DNA of 64,000 nucleotides from the NCBI GenBank assembly GCA_016709305.1, contig JADJNA010000062.1, forward strand, positions 211,814 to 275,813. The letters are read 5' to 3'. The stretch comes from Candidatus Villigracilis saccharophilus. Lineage in GTDB: Bacteria; Chloroflexota; Anaerolineae; Anaerolineales; Villigracilaceae. The notes under the pieces are model-generated. The model was not told the DNA's origin. It ran no database searches and saw nothing but the letters and a program-made list of their open reading frames with translations. Below are positions 1-7,694 of the stretch, one piece after another; position 1 is the stretch's first letter, and each line of letters begins with the position of its first letter. Both the position numbers and the translations under genes were made by a program.

Positions 1-1
1 C

Positions 2-445
2 TCGTGTTCCACCGACGGCTGGTTCACCGAGAAGCATCCCAAGCTCGACCCGATGGCAACCATGACCGAAGGCGTTTTTATCGCGGGCTGTGCGCAGGGG
101 CCGAAGGATATTCCGTCCAGTGTGGCGCAGGGTGCGGCGGCTTCGGCGCGTGTGCTCGACAAAATATTGCAGAAGGAAGTTTCGCTGGAACCGATCAAAG
201 CCAGTGTGAATCAAACGCTATGTTCGGGCTGCAAAATTTGCAATGGCATGTGTCCGTTCAATGCGATCTCGTTCATTGAAGATGACAAAGTTTCCTATAT
301 CAATCCCGCGCTGTGTCAGGGCTGTGGAACCTGCGTGGCGGCTTGTCCCGCGGGTGCGATCAGCGGCACGGGCTTCAGCAATGAGCAGATCATCGCGCAG
401 ATCGATGGGTTGATGTTGCGCAATCTTGAAGAGGTGAATGTGTGA
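2..445 (+). CDS. hdrA: HdrA-like heterodisulfide reductase subunit A, C-terminal part (5' truncated by window edge)
   Basis: About 147 C-terminal residues of an HdrA-type FAD/iron-sulfur protein. The reading frame is open from base 2, so the gene starts outside the window. The first residues (CSTDGWFTEKHPKLDP, then TEGVFIAGCAQGPKDIP) match the end of the HdrA flavin domain. Two ferredoxin clusters follow: CSGCKICNGMCP and CQGCGTCVAACP. In the known family HdrA bifurcates electrons in a cytoplasmic Hdr/Mvh complex, receiving them from hydrogenase through MvhD. The mvhD and mvhG genes directly downstream support the same role here. HdrB and HdrC are not visible and may lie upstream. It could alternatively serve a NAD- or ferredoxin-linked HdrABC-Mvh complex rather than one that reduces CoM-S-S-CoB. 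Confidence 0.9.
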   Translation, partial: SCSTDGWFTEKHPKLDPMATMTEGVFIAGCAQGPKDIPSSVAQGAAASARVLDKILQKEVSLEPIKASVNQTLCSGCKICNGMCPFNAISFIEDDKVSYINPALCQGCGTCVAACPAGAISGTGFSNEQIIAQIDGLMLRNLEEVNV

Positions 446-454
446 TTGAAAATC

Positions 455-492
455 AGAGATTGGAGATTAGAAATTACCAATCTCCAATCTCT
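455..492. repeat. Intercistronic inverted repeat, hdrA-mvhD gap
   Basis: A perfect 14-base stem (agagattggagatt at 455-468 and its complement at 479-492) around a 10-base loop fills most of the 62-base gap between the hdrA stop and the mvhD start. No T-run follows, so it is not a standard terminator. Similar but sequence-unrelated elements occur in other gaps of this operon. Confidence 0.8.
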
Positions 493-507
493 TTTGCGGA
501 GACACTT

Positions 508-1005
508 ATGGACAATGAACATTTCGAACCCACCATCATCGGCTTCACCTGCAACTGGTGCAGTTATCGAGCATCGGATCTGGCAGGGACGGCGCGCATG
601 AAATATGCGCCGAACGTGAGGTTGATCCGCTTGATGTGTTCCGGACGCCTCGACCCTACCTTTGTGCTGCGTGCTCTTTCAGACGGAGCAGACGGCGTGA
701 TGATCACTGGCTGCCACCCTGGCGAATGTCATTACATCGAGCAGAATTACAAAGCGCTGCGGCGATATCTTTTACTCAAGCGTGTACTTGCGGGTCTGGG
801 CATCGAACCCGAGCGTGTGAAACTGGTTTGGGCCAGCGCTGCGGAAGGCGCACGGTTCGCTGCAGAGACAACCGTGTTTGTGGAAGAGGTGCGGAAGTTG
901 GGACCATTAAATTTAAATGAAGAATGTAAAATGCAGAAGGATGAATCTGATAATTCATCCTTCATAATTCATCCTTCACCCTTTGAAAAGGAGGTGTCAG
1001 TATGA
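508..1005 (+). CDS. mvhD: MvhD-like hydrogenase iron-sulfur subunit (Hdr/hydrogenase electron connector)
   Basis: MvhD family protein carrying a [2Fe-2S] cluster that passes electrons from the Mvh hydrogenase to HdrA. The family cysteines are present: TCNWCSYRA near the N-terminus, then MCSGRLDP, then GCHPGECHY. I start it at the ATG at 508 (MDNEHFEPTIIGF), which follows gcggag, because the longer frame from 442 only reads through the inverted-repeat spacer. The conserved domain ends around KLGPL. About 30 further residues (to 1005) are encoded by another spacer-like repeat, so the C-terminus looks like a read-through extension. The stop overlaps the mvhG start (ATGA), implying translational coupling. 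Confidence 0.88.
   Translation: MDNEHFEPTIIGFTCNWCSYRASDLAGTARMKYAPNVRLIRLMCSGRLDPTFVLRALSDGADGVMITGCHPGECHYIEQNYKALRRYLLLKRVLAGLGIEPERVKLVWASAAEGARFAAETTVFVEEVRKLGPLNLNEECKMQKDESDNSSFIIHPSPFEKEVSV
936..977. repeat. Spacer-type inverted and direct repeat at the mvhD 3' end
   Basis: gaaggatgaat (936-946) is the exact reverse complement of attcatccttc, which occurs twice in tandem (953-963 and 967-977). The element lies inside the 3' end of the mvhD frame and ends just before the mvhG Shine-Dalgarno aaaggagg. Confidence 0.75.
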
Positions 1006-1985
1006 AGCCGAAATTTGCCATGTACTGGGCCGCCTCCTGCGGTGGATGTGAAATTGCGGTGCTAAATACCCACGAAAAGATTCTGGATGTGGACGCGAAC
1101 TTTGATGTCGTCTTCTGGCCTGTGGCTATGGATGCGAAATATCATGACGTGGAAGCGATGGAAGACGGTTCTATTTTGCTGACCCTCTTCAACGGTGGAA
1201 TCCGCAACGATGAGAATGAACACATCGCAAAATTGCTCAGGCAGAAATCGAAGATATTGGTTGCGTTCGGGTCATGTGCCTGTGAAGGATGTATCCCTGG
1301 GCTGGCGAATCTCAGTCCCGTGGGCGATATTGTTCACACGGCGTTCAATACCATCACGACGGATAACCCAAATGCAATCTATCCGCGCACAAGTTATGAC
1401 GTGCCTGAAGGTGAATTGCATATTCCTACCCTTTCACGGATGGTTCGTCCGCTTGAACAGGTTGTGGATGTGGATTACTTCATGCCAGGCTGCCCGCCTG
1501 AAAGTCATCAAATTGCGGCGGTGATCGATCTGGTCATCAAAGTTGTAAAAGGTGAAGCGGAACTGCCGCCGAAAGGTTCCGTTATTGGCGCGGGGGATTC
1601 GACGGTCTGCGATGAATGTCCACGGGCGCGGAATGTGAAATTCATCAAGGAGTTCACACGCATTCAGGATGTCGCGCCTGTTGACCCGACGTTGTGCCTG
1701 CTTGAGCAGGGGATTCCGTGCAACGGGCCTGCCACACGCAGCGGATGCAATGCGCGCTGTCCGCAGGCGGGGACGCAATGCATTGGATGTTACGGTCCTG
1801 CGGTGGGTGTGATGGATTACGGCGCGCGTCTCATCACTGCGTTTTCATCAGTCATTGATGCGAACACACCCGAAGAGATTGAGCACATCCTCGATGGAAT
1901 CCCCGACCCAACGGGACAGGTGTATCGTTTTAATTTGGCGGGGTCGCTGCTTAAGGCAAATAGGGAGGCGTGGAGAGTGAAATGA
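1002..1985 (+). CDS. mvhG: [NiFe] hydrogenase small subunit, Mvh/F420-non-reducing type
   Basis: 327-residue small subunit of a cytoplasmic group 3 [NiFe] hydrogenase. It carries the iron-sulfur relay from the Ni-Fe site to MvhD/HdrA. Visible cluster ligands include WAASCGGCEIAVLN at the N-terminus, GSCACEGCIPG, PGCPPES, and a cysteine-rich C-terminal part (CDECPRAR, CNGPATRSGCNARCP, CIGCYGP). There is no Tat signal or membrane anchor, consistent with a soluble enzyme. It overlaps mvhD by four bases and has a strong aaaggagg ribosome site. The group 3c assignment rests on the hdrA-mvhD-mvhG-mvhA gene order; a group 3 relative with a different partner is possible. Confidence 0.92.
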   Translation: MKPKFAMYWAASCGGCEIAVLNTHEKILDVDANFDVVFWPVAMDAKYHDVEAMEDGSILLTLFNGGIRNDENEHIAKLLRQKSKILVAFGSCACEGCIPGLANLSPVGDIVHTAFNTITTDNPNAIYPRTSYDVPEGELHIPTLSRMVRPLEQVVDVDYFMPGCPPESHQIAAVIDLVIKVVKGEAELPPKGSVIGAGDSTVCDECPRARNVKFIKEFTRIQDVAPVDPTLCLLEQGIPCNGPATRSGCNARCPQAGTQCIGCYGPAVGVMDYGARLITAFSSVIDANTPEEIEHILDGIPDPTGQVYRFNLAGSLLKANREAWRVK

Positions 1986-2050
1986 TATAAGAGGAAAGAA
2001 GAAAGATGGAAACCTAGTTTGTCTTTGATTCTTTCCAAAAGGAGAATGAC

Positions 2051-2302
2051 ATGAATACAAAATTGACCGAAAGTACTGAGCCTATTGAAGACCGTAGTGC
2101 TCTTTTGGAAAACTCCCTCATTGAAGAATATCTCAAAGAGAAAGGTTATTCCCATGAAGATCTCAATAAACTTCCTGCTGATTTGGTGGAAAAATTGATG
2201 AAGGGGGCCTCGCAGTATGCGTCACTCAAAATGGAAGAGGTCAAGGCGCGGGCGCATCTTATCAAGGAACTGCACGACGATGCTTTGTCGCTTGAAAAAT
2301 GA
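2051..2302 (+). CDS. Small acidic helical protein between hydrogenase subunits
   Basis: 83 residues, highly charged and predicted mostly helical (SLIEEYLKEKGYSHEDLNKL, then EKLMKGASQYASLKMEEVKA), with no cysteines, membrane segment or signal. A good ribosome site (aaaaggag) precedes the ATG, so it appears to be translated. I recognise no family. Lying between the small and large subunit genes, it may be an assembly factor, an adaptor or a small accessory subunit; this is inference from position only. Confidence 0.75.
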   Translation: MNTKLTESTEPIEDRSALLENSLIEEYLKEKGYSHEDLNKLPADLVEKLMKGASQYASLKMEEVKARAHLIKELHDDALSLEK

Positions 2303-2310
2303 AAAATAGT

Positions 2311-2345
2311 AAGTGAAACGTGATTTTACGTGTCACGTTCCACTT
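2311..2345. repeat. Inverted repeat in the gap before the hydrogenase large subunit
   Basis: aagtgaaacgtga (2311-2323) pairs with tcacgttccactt (2333-2345) with one mismatch. It lies between the small ORF and the gatcggaggc ribosome site of the large-subunit gene and has no T-run. Same architecture as the elements at 455-492 and 936-977, with different sequence. Confidence 0.7.
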
Positions 2346-2372
2346 GTAACGCAGCACAGGATCGGAGGCTTT

Positions 2373-3839
2373 ATGACTCAACGCATCACCATTGACCCCA
2401 TCACCCGTCTCGAAGGTCACGGCAAGATCGAGATATTTCTCGATGACAAAGGCAATGTTGCCAACACTTATTTTCAAATTCCTGAACTGCGCGGATTTGA
2501 AAGATTCTGCGTCGGACGTCCCATTGAGGAGATGCCGCTGATCACGAATCGCATTTGCGGGGTCTGCCCCGAGGCGCATAATATGGCAGCATCCAAAGCT
2601 GGGGACATGGCCTATAAAGTGGACCCGCCGCGCACGGCAAAACTCCTGCGTGAGCTGTTGTACTCCGCGTTCTATTGCACCGACCACACCACTCACTTCT
2701 ACGCTCTGGGTGGGCCTGATTTTGTGATGGGACCTGACGCACCTGTTGCCGAAAGAAATATCCTTGGCGTGATTCACAAGGTAGGATTGGAGACCGGCGG
2801 CAAGGTGATCCAGATGCGCAAGTACGGGCATACCGTGGTGGAGATGATTGGCGGGCGCAAGGTGCATCCGTGTACGTCCATCCCTGGCGGTATGACCAAA
2901 GGTATCACCGAAGAACAGCGTAAAGAGATCCAAGAGATGGGACGCTGGGCGATTGACTTCGCACAATTCAGCCTCAAGATTTTCAACGACATTGTGCTTG
3001 GCAATAAAGCCTATGTCGACCTCATCCTCGGCGACGTGTACACCCATCACACCTATTACATGGGCATGGTGGACGCGAACAACAAGATCAACTTCTATGA
3101 TGGCAAGGTCCGCGTGGTGGACCCGAATGGGAAGGAGTTCGTTAAATATGCGCCGAAGGATTATGCGGAGCACATCGCCGAGCATGTGGAGCCGTGGACA
3201 TATCTCAAATTCCCGTATCTGAAGAAAGTTGGCTGGAAGGGATTTGTAGATGGCGTTGATTCGGGGGTGTACATGGCAACACCGCTTTCACGTCTGAACG
3301 CGTCCGATGGCATGGCAACCCCGCGTGCGCAGGAAGAGTACGAACGATTTTATTCAACGCTTGGCGGCAAGCCTGTGCATCAACGGCTTGCTACGCATTG
3401 GGCGCGATTGGTTGAGTTGTTGTACGCCGCGGAACGCTGGGTGGAATTGGTGACTGATCCCGAGATCACTTCTGCGGATATTCATACGAAGCCGACTCAA
3501 ATTCCAACGGAGGGGATTGGCATCGTTGAAGCGCCGCGCGGCACGCTAACGCATCATTATTGGACCGATGAGCGGGGCATCGTGACCAAAGTGAATCTCA
3601 TCGTTGGCACCACCAACAACTACGCGCCGATCCAGATGTCTACAAATAAGGCGGCGACGAGTCTCATCAAAGACGGGAAGATGAATGAAGGTCTGCTCAA
3701 CATGGTGGAGATGGCTTTCCGTGCCTACGATCCATGCTTTGGGTGCGCGACCCATTCCCTGCCAGGACAGATGCCTTTGGAAGTCACCGTTCGGGATGTG
3801 GACGGGAATCCTATTGAAGTGTTGAAACAATTTTGTTAA
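2373..3839 (+). CDS. mvhA: [NiFe] hydrogenase large subunit, Mvh type
   Basis: 488-residue catalytic subunit holding the Ni-Fe centre. The two ligand motifs are intact: RICGVCP near residue 60 and DPCFGCATH near the C-terminus, with the N-terminal ITRLEGHG signature. About 28 residues follow the final His (SLPGQMPLEVTV onward), the C-terminal extension removed by a maturation protease, which is encoded next. The start at 2373 is chosen over an in-frame one at 2313 because GGAGG sits 5-9 bases upstream and family homology begins at MTQRITIDPITR. Expected role: H2 oxidation feeding MvhD/HdrA, or H2 evolution in reverse. Confidence 0.95.
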   Translation: MTQRITIDPITRLEGHGKIEIFLDDKGNVANTYFQIPELRGFERFCVGRPIEEMPLITNRICGVCPEAHNMAASKAGDMAYKVDPPRTAKLLRELLYSAFYCTDHTTHFYALGGPDFVMGPDAPVAERNILGVIHKVGLETGGKVIQMRKYGHTVVEMIGGRKVHPCTSIPGGMTKGITEEQRKEIQEMGRWAIDFAQFSLKIFNDIVLGNKAYVDLILGDVYTHHTYYMGMVDANNKINFYDGKVRVVDPNGKEFVKYAPKDYAEHIAEHVEPWTYLKFPYLKKVGWKGFVDGVDSGVYMATPLSRLNASDGMATPRAQEEYERFYSTLGGKPVHQRLATHWARLVELLYAAERWVELVTDPEITSADIHTKPTQIPTEGIGIVEAPRGTLTHHYWTDERGIVTKVNLIVGTTNNYAPIQMSTNKAATSLIKDGKMNEGLLNMVEMAFRAYDPCFGCATHSLPGQMPLEVTVRDVDGNPIEVLKQFC

Positions 3840-3876
3840 GCATAGGCAGGCATAGATAGAAACGGAACTTTATCCA

Positions 3877-4374
3877 ATGAAAACTTTGGTGGTCGGTCTC
3901 GGTAATCCCATTCTTGGCGATGACGGTGTTGGCTGGAAGATCGCAGAGGAAGTGAAGCGGCGGCTGTGTCCCTCCTCTGGATCTTATCCACTCGCTAATA
4001 AACATTTTATTTCTGTGGAATATCTTTCATTGGGCGGGCTTGGGTTGATGGAACATCTTGTCGGTTATGACAATGCCATTTTGATCGATGCATTTAGATC
4101 AGAAGGAGCAATAGGCTCGGTTCTTGTCATGCGACTGGAAGATATGCCGAACTACTCTGCCTTTCATACAACAAGTGTTCATGATGCGTCTTTGCAAAAT
4201 GCATTGGAATTTGGCAGCCGGCTCGGTGCCAAGTTACCGAAGCGCATCATGGTTGTCGGCGTTACAACAGATAAATGCTTTGAGTTTTGTGATGGTTTGA
4301 CCCCCGAAGTACAGGCTGCTGTTCCAATCGCAACCCGGGCGGCGTTGGATTTGTTGGAGGTCTCGATATACTAG
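3877..4374 (+). CDS. Hydrogenase maturation protease (HyaD/HycI/HoxW family)
   Basis: 165-residue endopeptidase that removes the C-terminal tail of the large subunit after nickel insertion. It has the family opening VVGLGNPILGDDGVGW, the second acidic ligand in LIDAFRSEG and the histidine ligand in TSVHDASL, i.e. the three nickel-sensing ligands. It is 37 bases after mvhA and clearly part of the same unit. A short AT-rich hairpin followed by eight T at 4365-4394 may end transcription here. It should be specific for the tail of the upstream gene. Confidence 0.9.
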   Translation: MKTLVVGLGNPILGDDGVGWKIAEEVKRRLCPSSGSYPLANKHFISVEYLSLGGLGLMEHLVGYDNAILIDAFRSEGAIGSVLVMRLEDMPNYSAFHTTSVHDASLQNALEFGSRLGAKLPKRIMVVGVTTDKCFEFCDGLTPEVQAAVPIATRAALDLLEVSIY

Positions 4375-4422
4375 ACGCTATATCCGTTTTTTTTATCTTC
4401 TCATTTTTATTTGGAGAGATAC

Positions 4423-5361
4423 ATGGTTGATATTCAGAAGGTTGAGACATTTATTTGCGCTGCTGAAAACTCAAGTCTGTCTGATGCGGCGAAGCTTCTG
4501 CACCTTAGTCAGCCGGGTGTGAGTCACCAGATCAAATTGCTTGAGCAGGAATTGTGAGTTCAGCTTTTCACTCGCAGTAATATTGGTCTTCATTTGACGG
4601 AAGCCGGCCAGCTCTTACTACCCTGGGCGCGTCATCTCCTGCATGATATGGACGATTTGAAGGAAATGATGGCTTCTCTGCAAGAAGCTGCGGTTGGAGA
4701 GTTGAATATCGTTTGTAGTACATCCATTGGTAAATATGTTCTTCCTCAATTGGCAACCCGCTTTTGCTTAATGTATCCAAAGGTAAAGATACATCTTTTG
4801 TCTTGCAGCCCGGAAACTATTGCTCTTAACTTGCTGGCGGGAATTGCACAACTTGGGGTGGTCAGCGCTGAAGTAAATGACAAGGGATTAGAGTCCCAGG
4901 AATTTTTTCGGGATTCAATCGGATTGATCGTGCCGGCGAATCACCCGTGGGCAATAAGAACATCCATTGAGCCGTCTGAGATTGTAAACGAGCCCTTGTA
5001 TATAAGAGAGGAAACTTCGGGAACACGGTGGGCAATGTTGACAGAACTTTCAAAGTTCGATATCAGCCTTGAGGATTTAAATGTATTTATGGAAATAGCC
5101 AACGCCGAAGGCATTATGGAAGCAGTCGCGACTGGCTATGGTATTTCCTTCGTGTCGTGCCTCGCTAGCAAGCACCTTCGCGCATTAAGGCAGGTCATTA
5201 GCGTGAGTGTTGAGGGATTTAATGTGCAACGCATCACCTACATGGTGCGCAGACGAATTAGCCCTCCGCATCGCCCACGAGATGTCTTTTGGGGATTTAT
5301 CCACACCCCGGAAAATGCAGATATACTCGGCCAATCTGGTGCAGGTGTCATTTATGCTTGA
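4423..5361 (+). pseudogene. LysR-family transcriptional regulator interrupted by an in-frame TGA
   Basis: A full LysR-type frame of 312 codons starts at 4423 after ttggagag. The winged-helix part (FICAAENSSLSDAAKLLHLS, QPGVSHQIKLLEQEL) is normal until codon 45, where TGA (4555-4557) stands at the place of the usual Gly before VQLFTR. The rest is in frame and intact, including HLTEAGQLLLPWAR and the substrate domain. GGA to TGA is a single base change, so this is either a real nonsense mutation or a consensus error. If made, the protein probably regulated the hydrogenase genes just upstream, by position only. Translation restart at 4594 would give a protein without a DNA-binding domain. Confidence 0.85.
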
Positions 5362-5367
5362 TGAATT

Positions 5368-5676
5368 TTATTTCGTGTAAGCATGCCTTACTCTGTGCTG
5401 GGGTTTCGCGATTGTGCAGTTCGATAATGCAAAGCTTATGATGAAACTGTACGCGAAACACCCTCCAAGGAAGAACGCTGTGGAGTTAATGGTTATGGAC
5501 CCTGTCAAGGCGAGGAAGGGGATTAGTATCAGGCTGAACACCAGAGTCAATCCGATGATTTGCCCTAAGAATGGTTTCTTTCTGAAGAGATACTTGCATA
5601 TGGTCAGACGCTGATTCTGGGTGGCAAAACTTAGCATTGTTCCAAGTAGTGTACCTGCAAACATTGTAACGGACAT
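5368..5676 (-). CDS. Small two-helix membrane protein, unknown function
   Basis: 102 residues with a hydrophobic N-terminus (MSVTMFAGTLLGTMLSFAT), a basic linker (ICKYLFRKKPF) and two further hydrophobic stretches (IIGLTLVFSLILIPFLALTG and FFLGGCFAYSFIISFAL). The start at 5676 is chosen because AAGGAGG sits about six bases upstream on the minus strand; in-frame ATGs further upstream overlap or precede this site. It converges with the LysR gene with a gap of six bases. I recognise no family. Confidence 0.6.
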   Translation of the reverse strand: MSVTMFAGTLLGTMLSFATQNQRLTICKYLFRKKPFLGQIIGLTLVFSLILIPFLALTGSITINSTAFFLGGCFAYSFIISFALSNCTIAKPQHRVRHAYTK

Positions 5677-6186
5677 AATCATCCTCCTTAGGTTGGTATG
5701 ATCCAAACCTAACATCAGATCTATCTGATGTGAACTCACTTTAATAATACCTATACACAGAGAGGATTACGAGTAATAAGTGTCATCCAGGGTATTCCAG
5801 AGAGTTATGGCGGGATATAGCGATCATTTATGGATTTGTCTTGATTGCGGATAAACAGACGCTTGGGAATCAAACGATACAGCAGGAAAACAGTCCAATA
5901 AAAGTTGAAATATTTGAAAAACGGAAACTTTCTTGTGTGATTTGGGAATACAAATCTATTCTGATCGGGGGAAGTTGTGATATCGAACAAATCCACCGTG
6001 TATGAGACTGACTTCATTTTGACTTATAGCTAAAACGTACAATTAGGACTTTGCTTATCGATGGAATCATATATGTACTTTACGATGTCAGCACGCGCGC
6101 TTTGGGACGTGGGGCAATTAAATAATATTAATCACCTGAAAAATATTTTGCAAGAGAAGGGTGAAGCGATATAGCTTCCCTGTGTT
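5677..6186. other. Intergenic, no supported gene
   Basis: About 510 AT-rich bases between two minus-strand genes. The only open frame (70 codons, 5805-6017 minus) has no ribosome site and an aromatic/basic composition unlike neighbouring proteins. No RNA gene or clear terminator was seen. Confidence 0.5.
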
Positions 6187-7617
6187 CTATTTCTTTGCCT
6201 CGTTTCTTTCCTTCTTTCTTCCCAGCATGGCGCGGACTCGGGCGTGCCTTGCCTTGCTCAACGGATAGAACCAGGCCATTGCCACAGCGCCAAATAGAAG
6301 TAATGAACCGAAAGGGCCAATCAAAAAACGGATGGCTTGTAACGTGGGTTCAGATTGCGAAAATTGTGTTACCCCGGCAGGAGGGGATTGGTATCCGAAC
6401 CAGCCAAGCGTTTGCAGTGCAATAAAGATCGCCAATGCGCCTGTTAACTTTCGGACGAAGTTCTTGACGCCGTAATAGATTCCTTCACGGCGGCGGCCTG
6501 TGCGAAGTTCATCCCATTCGATCACATCCGGGAATATGGCATCTGGTAAAACATGTGCTGTTGAAACACTAATGCCGGCCAATACAGCCAGTACTAGAAT
6601 GTATGTGATCTGCCCGGGTTGGATGGAATAGATCAGCAATTGCACGACTGCCCAAAAGACCATGCCGATAATGTAAGCGCGTTGTTTTCCGATCTTGCGC
6701 GCCAGCCAGACCCAGAATGGAAGAACGATGACCGAGGTCACGAGCAGGCAGGCAAAGACGGCAGAGTCGAGCGGCAGGCCGAGCGCCTTTTGAAGCAGGT
6801 TGCCGTCGGCAATCCAGTACGCCAGGAAGAACGGCAAAGCCAGTGCGACCAGATCGAAGGTGATCCAATTCAGCATGTACAGCGCGGTCGCAAAACGGAA
6901 CGGGATATTTTCCCATGAGGTTTTTAGGGTTTGTAAAAATGGGATATCAGGTTCCGCGGCATCCGCGGCGTTGCCCCGTTCGCGTACAACCGCAAAGATG
7001 ACGAAGAATGGTATGATGGCCAATCCGCCGAATAATGCCGAGACTATGAAGTATCCCTGCTGTTGGGTTGCGCCGCCTGCCAGAGCCGCATCCACTATCG
7101 CTGGCGCGGCAACTGCGGTTGCGAGTGAAGCGAGTAAATTAAAGAACATACGGTACCCGCTCAGGCTGGTACGCTCATCGTAGTCGGATGTCATCTCCGG
7201 GGTCAGCGCGTAAAACGGGATGGAGACCAATGTCTGTAGTGTGTCGCTCAGCATAAAGGTCAGGCAGACCGTGGCTGCCAGCAGGTACTGATTCTCGAAT
7301 GGCGGCGCCCACCAAAGTGCGACAAAGCTCAGGCCAAATGGAATTGAAAATAGCAGCAGGAATGGACGACGGCGTCCCCAACGTGACCGCACCCGGTCGC
7401 TTATCGTGCCAATGATCGGGTCGTTGACCGCATCCCAGAGTATGCCAATCAATGCCGCAAATGAAGCCAGTCGCGGCTCAAGCCCGACCACATCCGTGAG
7501 AAAGATGGCGTAAAAGACCTGACGGAGCGTACCGAAACTGGCGAGGCTCCAGTCTCCTGTACCATACGCCAGCTTTGTCCAAAATGATAGGTAACCCTGC
7601 TTGGTGGTTGCGGTCAT
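6187..7617 (-). CDS. GPH-family (MelB-like) sugar:cation symporter
   Basis: 476-residue transporter with about 12 hydrophobic segments. The N-terminal half shows the glycoside-pentoside-hexuronide pattern (KLAYGTGDWSLASFGT, DPIIGTISDRVRSRWGRRRP) and a further family-like stretch PDAIFPDVIEWDELRTGRR. A good ribosome site (aaaggag) precedes the ATG. Members import melibiose, xylosides, glucuronides or related sugars with Na+ or H+. No glycosidase is adjacent, so the substrate cannot be assigned. Confidence 0.85.
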   Translation of the reverse strand: MTATTKQGYLSFWTKLAYGTGDWSLASFGTLRQVFYAIFLTDVVGLEPRLASFAALIGILWDAVNDPIIGTISDRVRSRWGRRRPFLLLFSIPFGLSFVALWWAPPFENQYLLAATVCLTFMLSDTLQTLVSIPFYALTPEMTSDYDERTSLSGYRMFFNLLASLATAVAAPAIVDAALAGGATQQQGYFIVSALFGGLAIIPFFVIFAVVRERGNAADAAEPDIPFLQTLKTSWENIPFRFATALYMLNWITFDLVALALPFFLAYWIADGNLLQKALGLPLDSAVFACLLVTSVIVLPFWVWLARKIGKQRAYIIGMVFWAVVQLLIYSIQPGQITYILVLAVLAGISVSTAHVLPDAIFPDVIEWDELRTGRRREGIYYGVKNFVRKLTGALAIFIALQTLGWFGYQSPPAGVTQFSQSEPTLQAIRFLIGPFGSLLLFGAVAMAWFYPLSKARHARVRAMLGRKKERNEAKK

Positions 7618-7694
7618 CTTAATTTCTCCTTTGGCGATACGATACTTCCGCCGTGGTCGTTATTACTGGATTGTAACAATTAAATAATTCTGCA

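Noticed and set aside
442..507. Upstream start for MvhD
   Set aside because: The extra residues only translate the inverted-repeat spacer; homology begins just after the ATG at 508.
2262..3185. Long minus-strand frame (307 codons) opposite the hydrogenase large subunit
   Set aside because: Shadow of a strongly conserved plus-strand gene; no ribosome site and no recognisable family.
4555..4557. TGA in the LysR gene as a selenocysteine or recoded codon
   Set aside because: The position is normally Gly in LysR proteins, no SECIS-like hairpin follows, and a one-base change explains it.
5805..6017. 70-codon minus-strand frame in a gap
   Set aside because: No Shine-Dalgarno, odd aromatic/basic composition, no supporting context.
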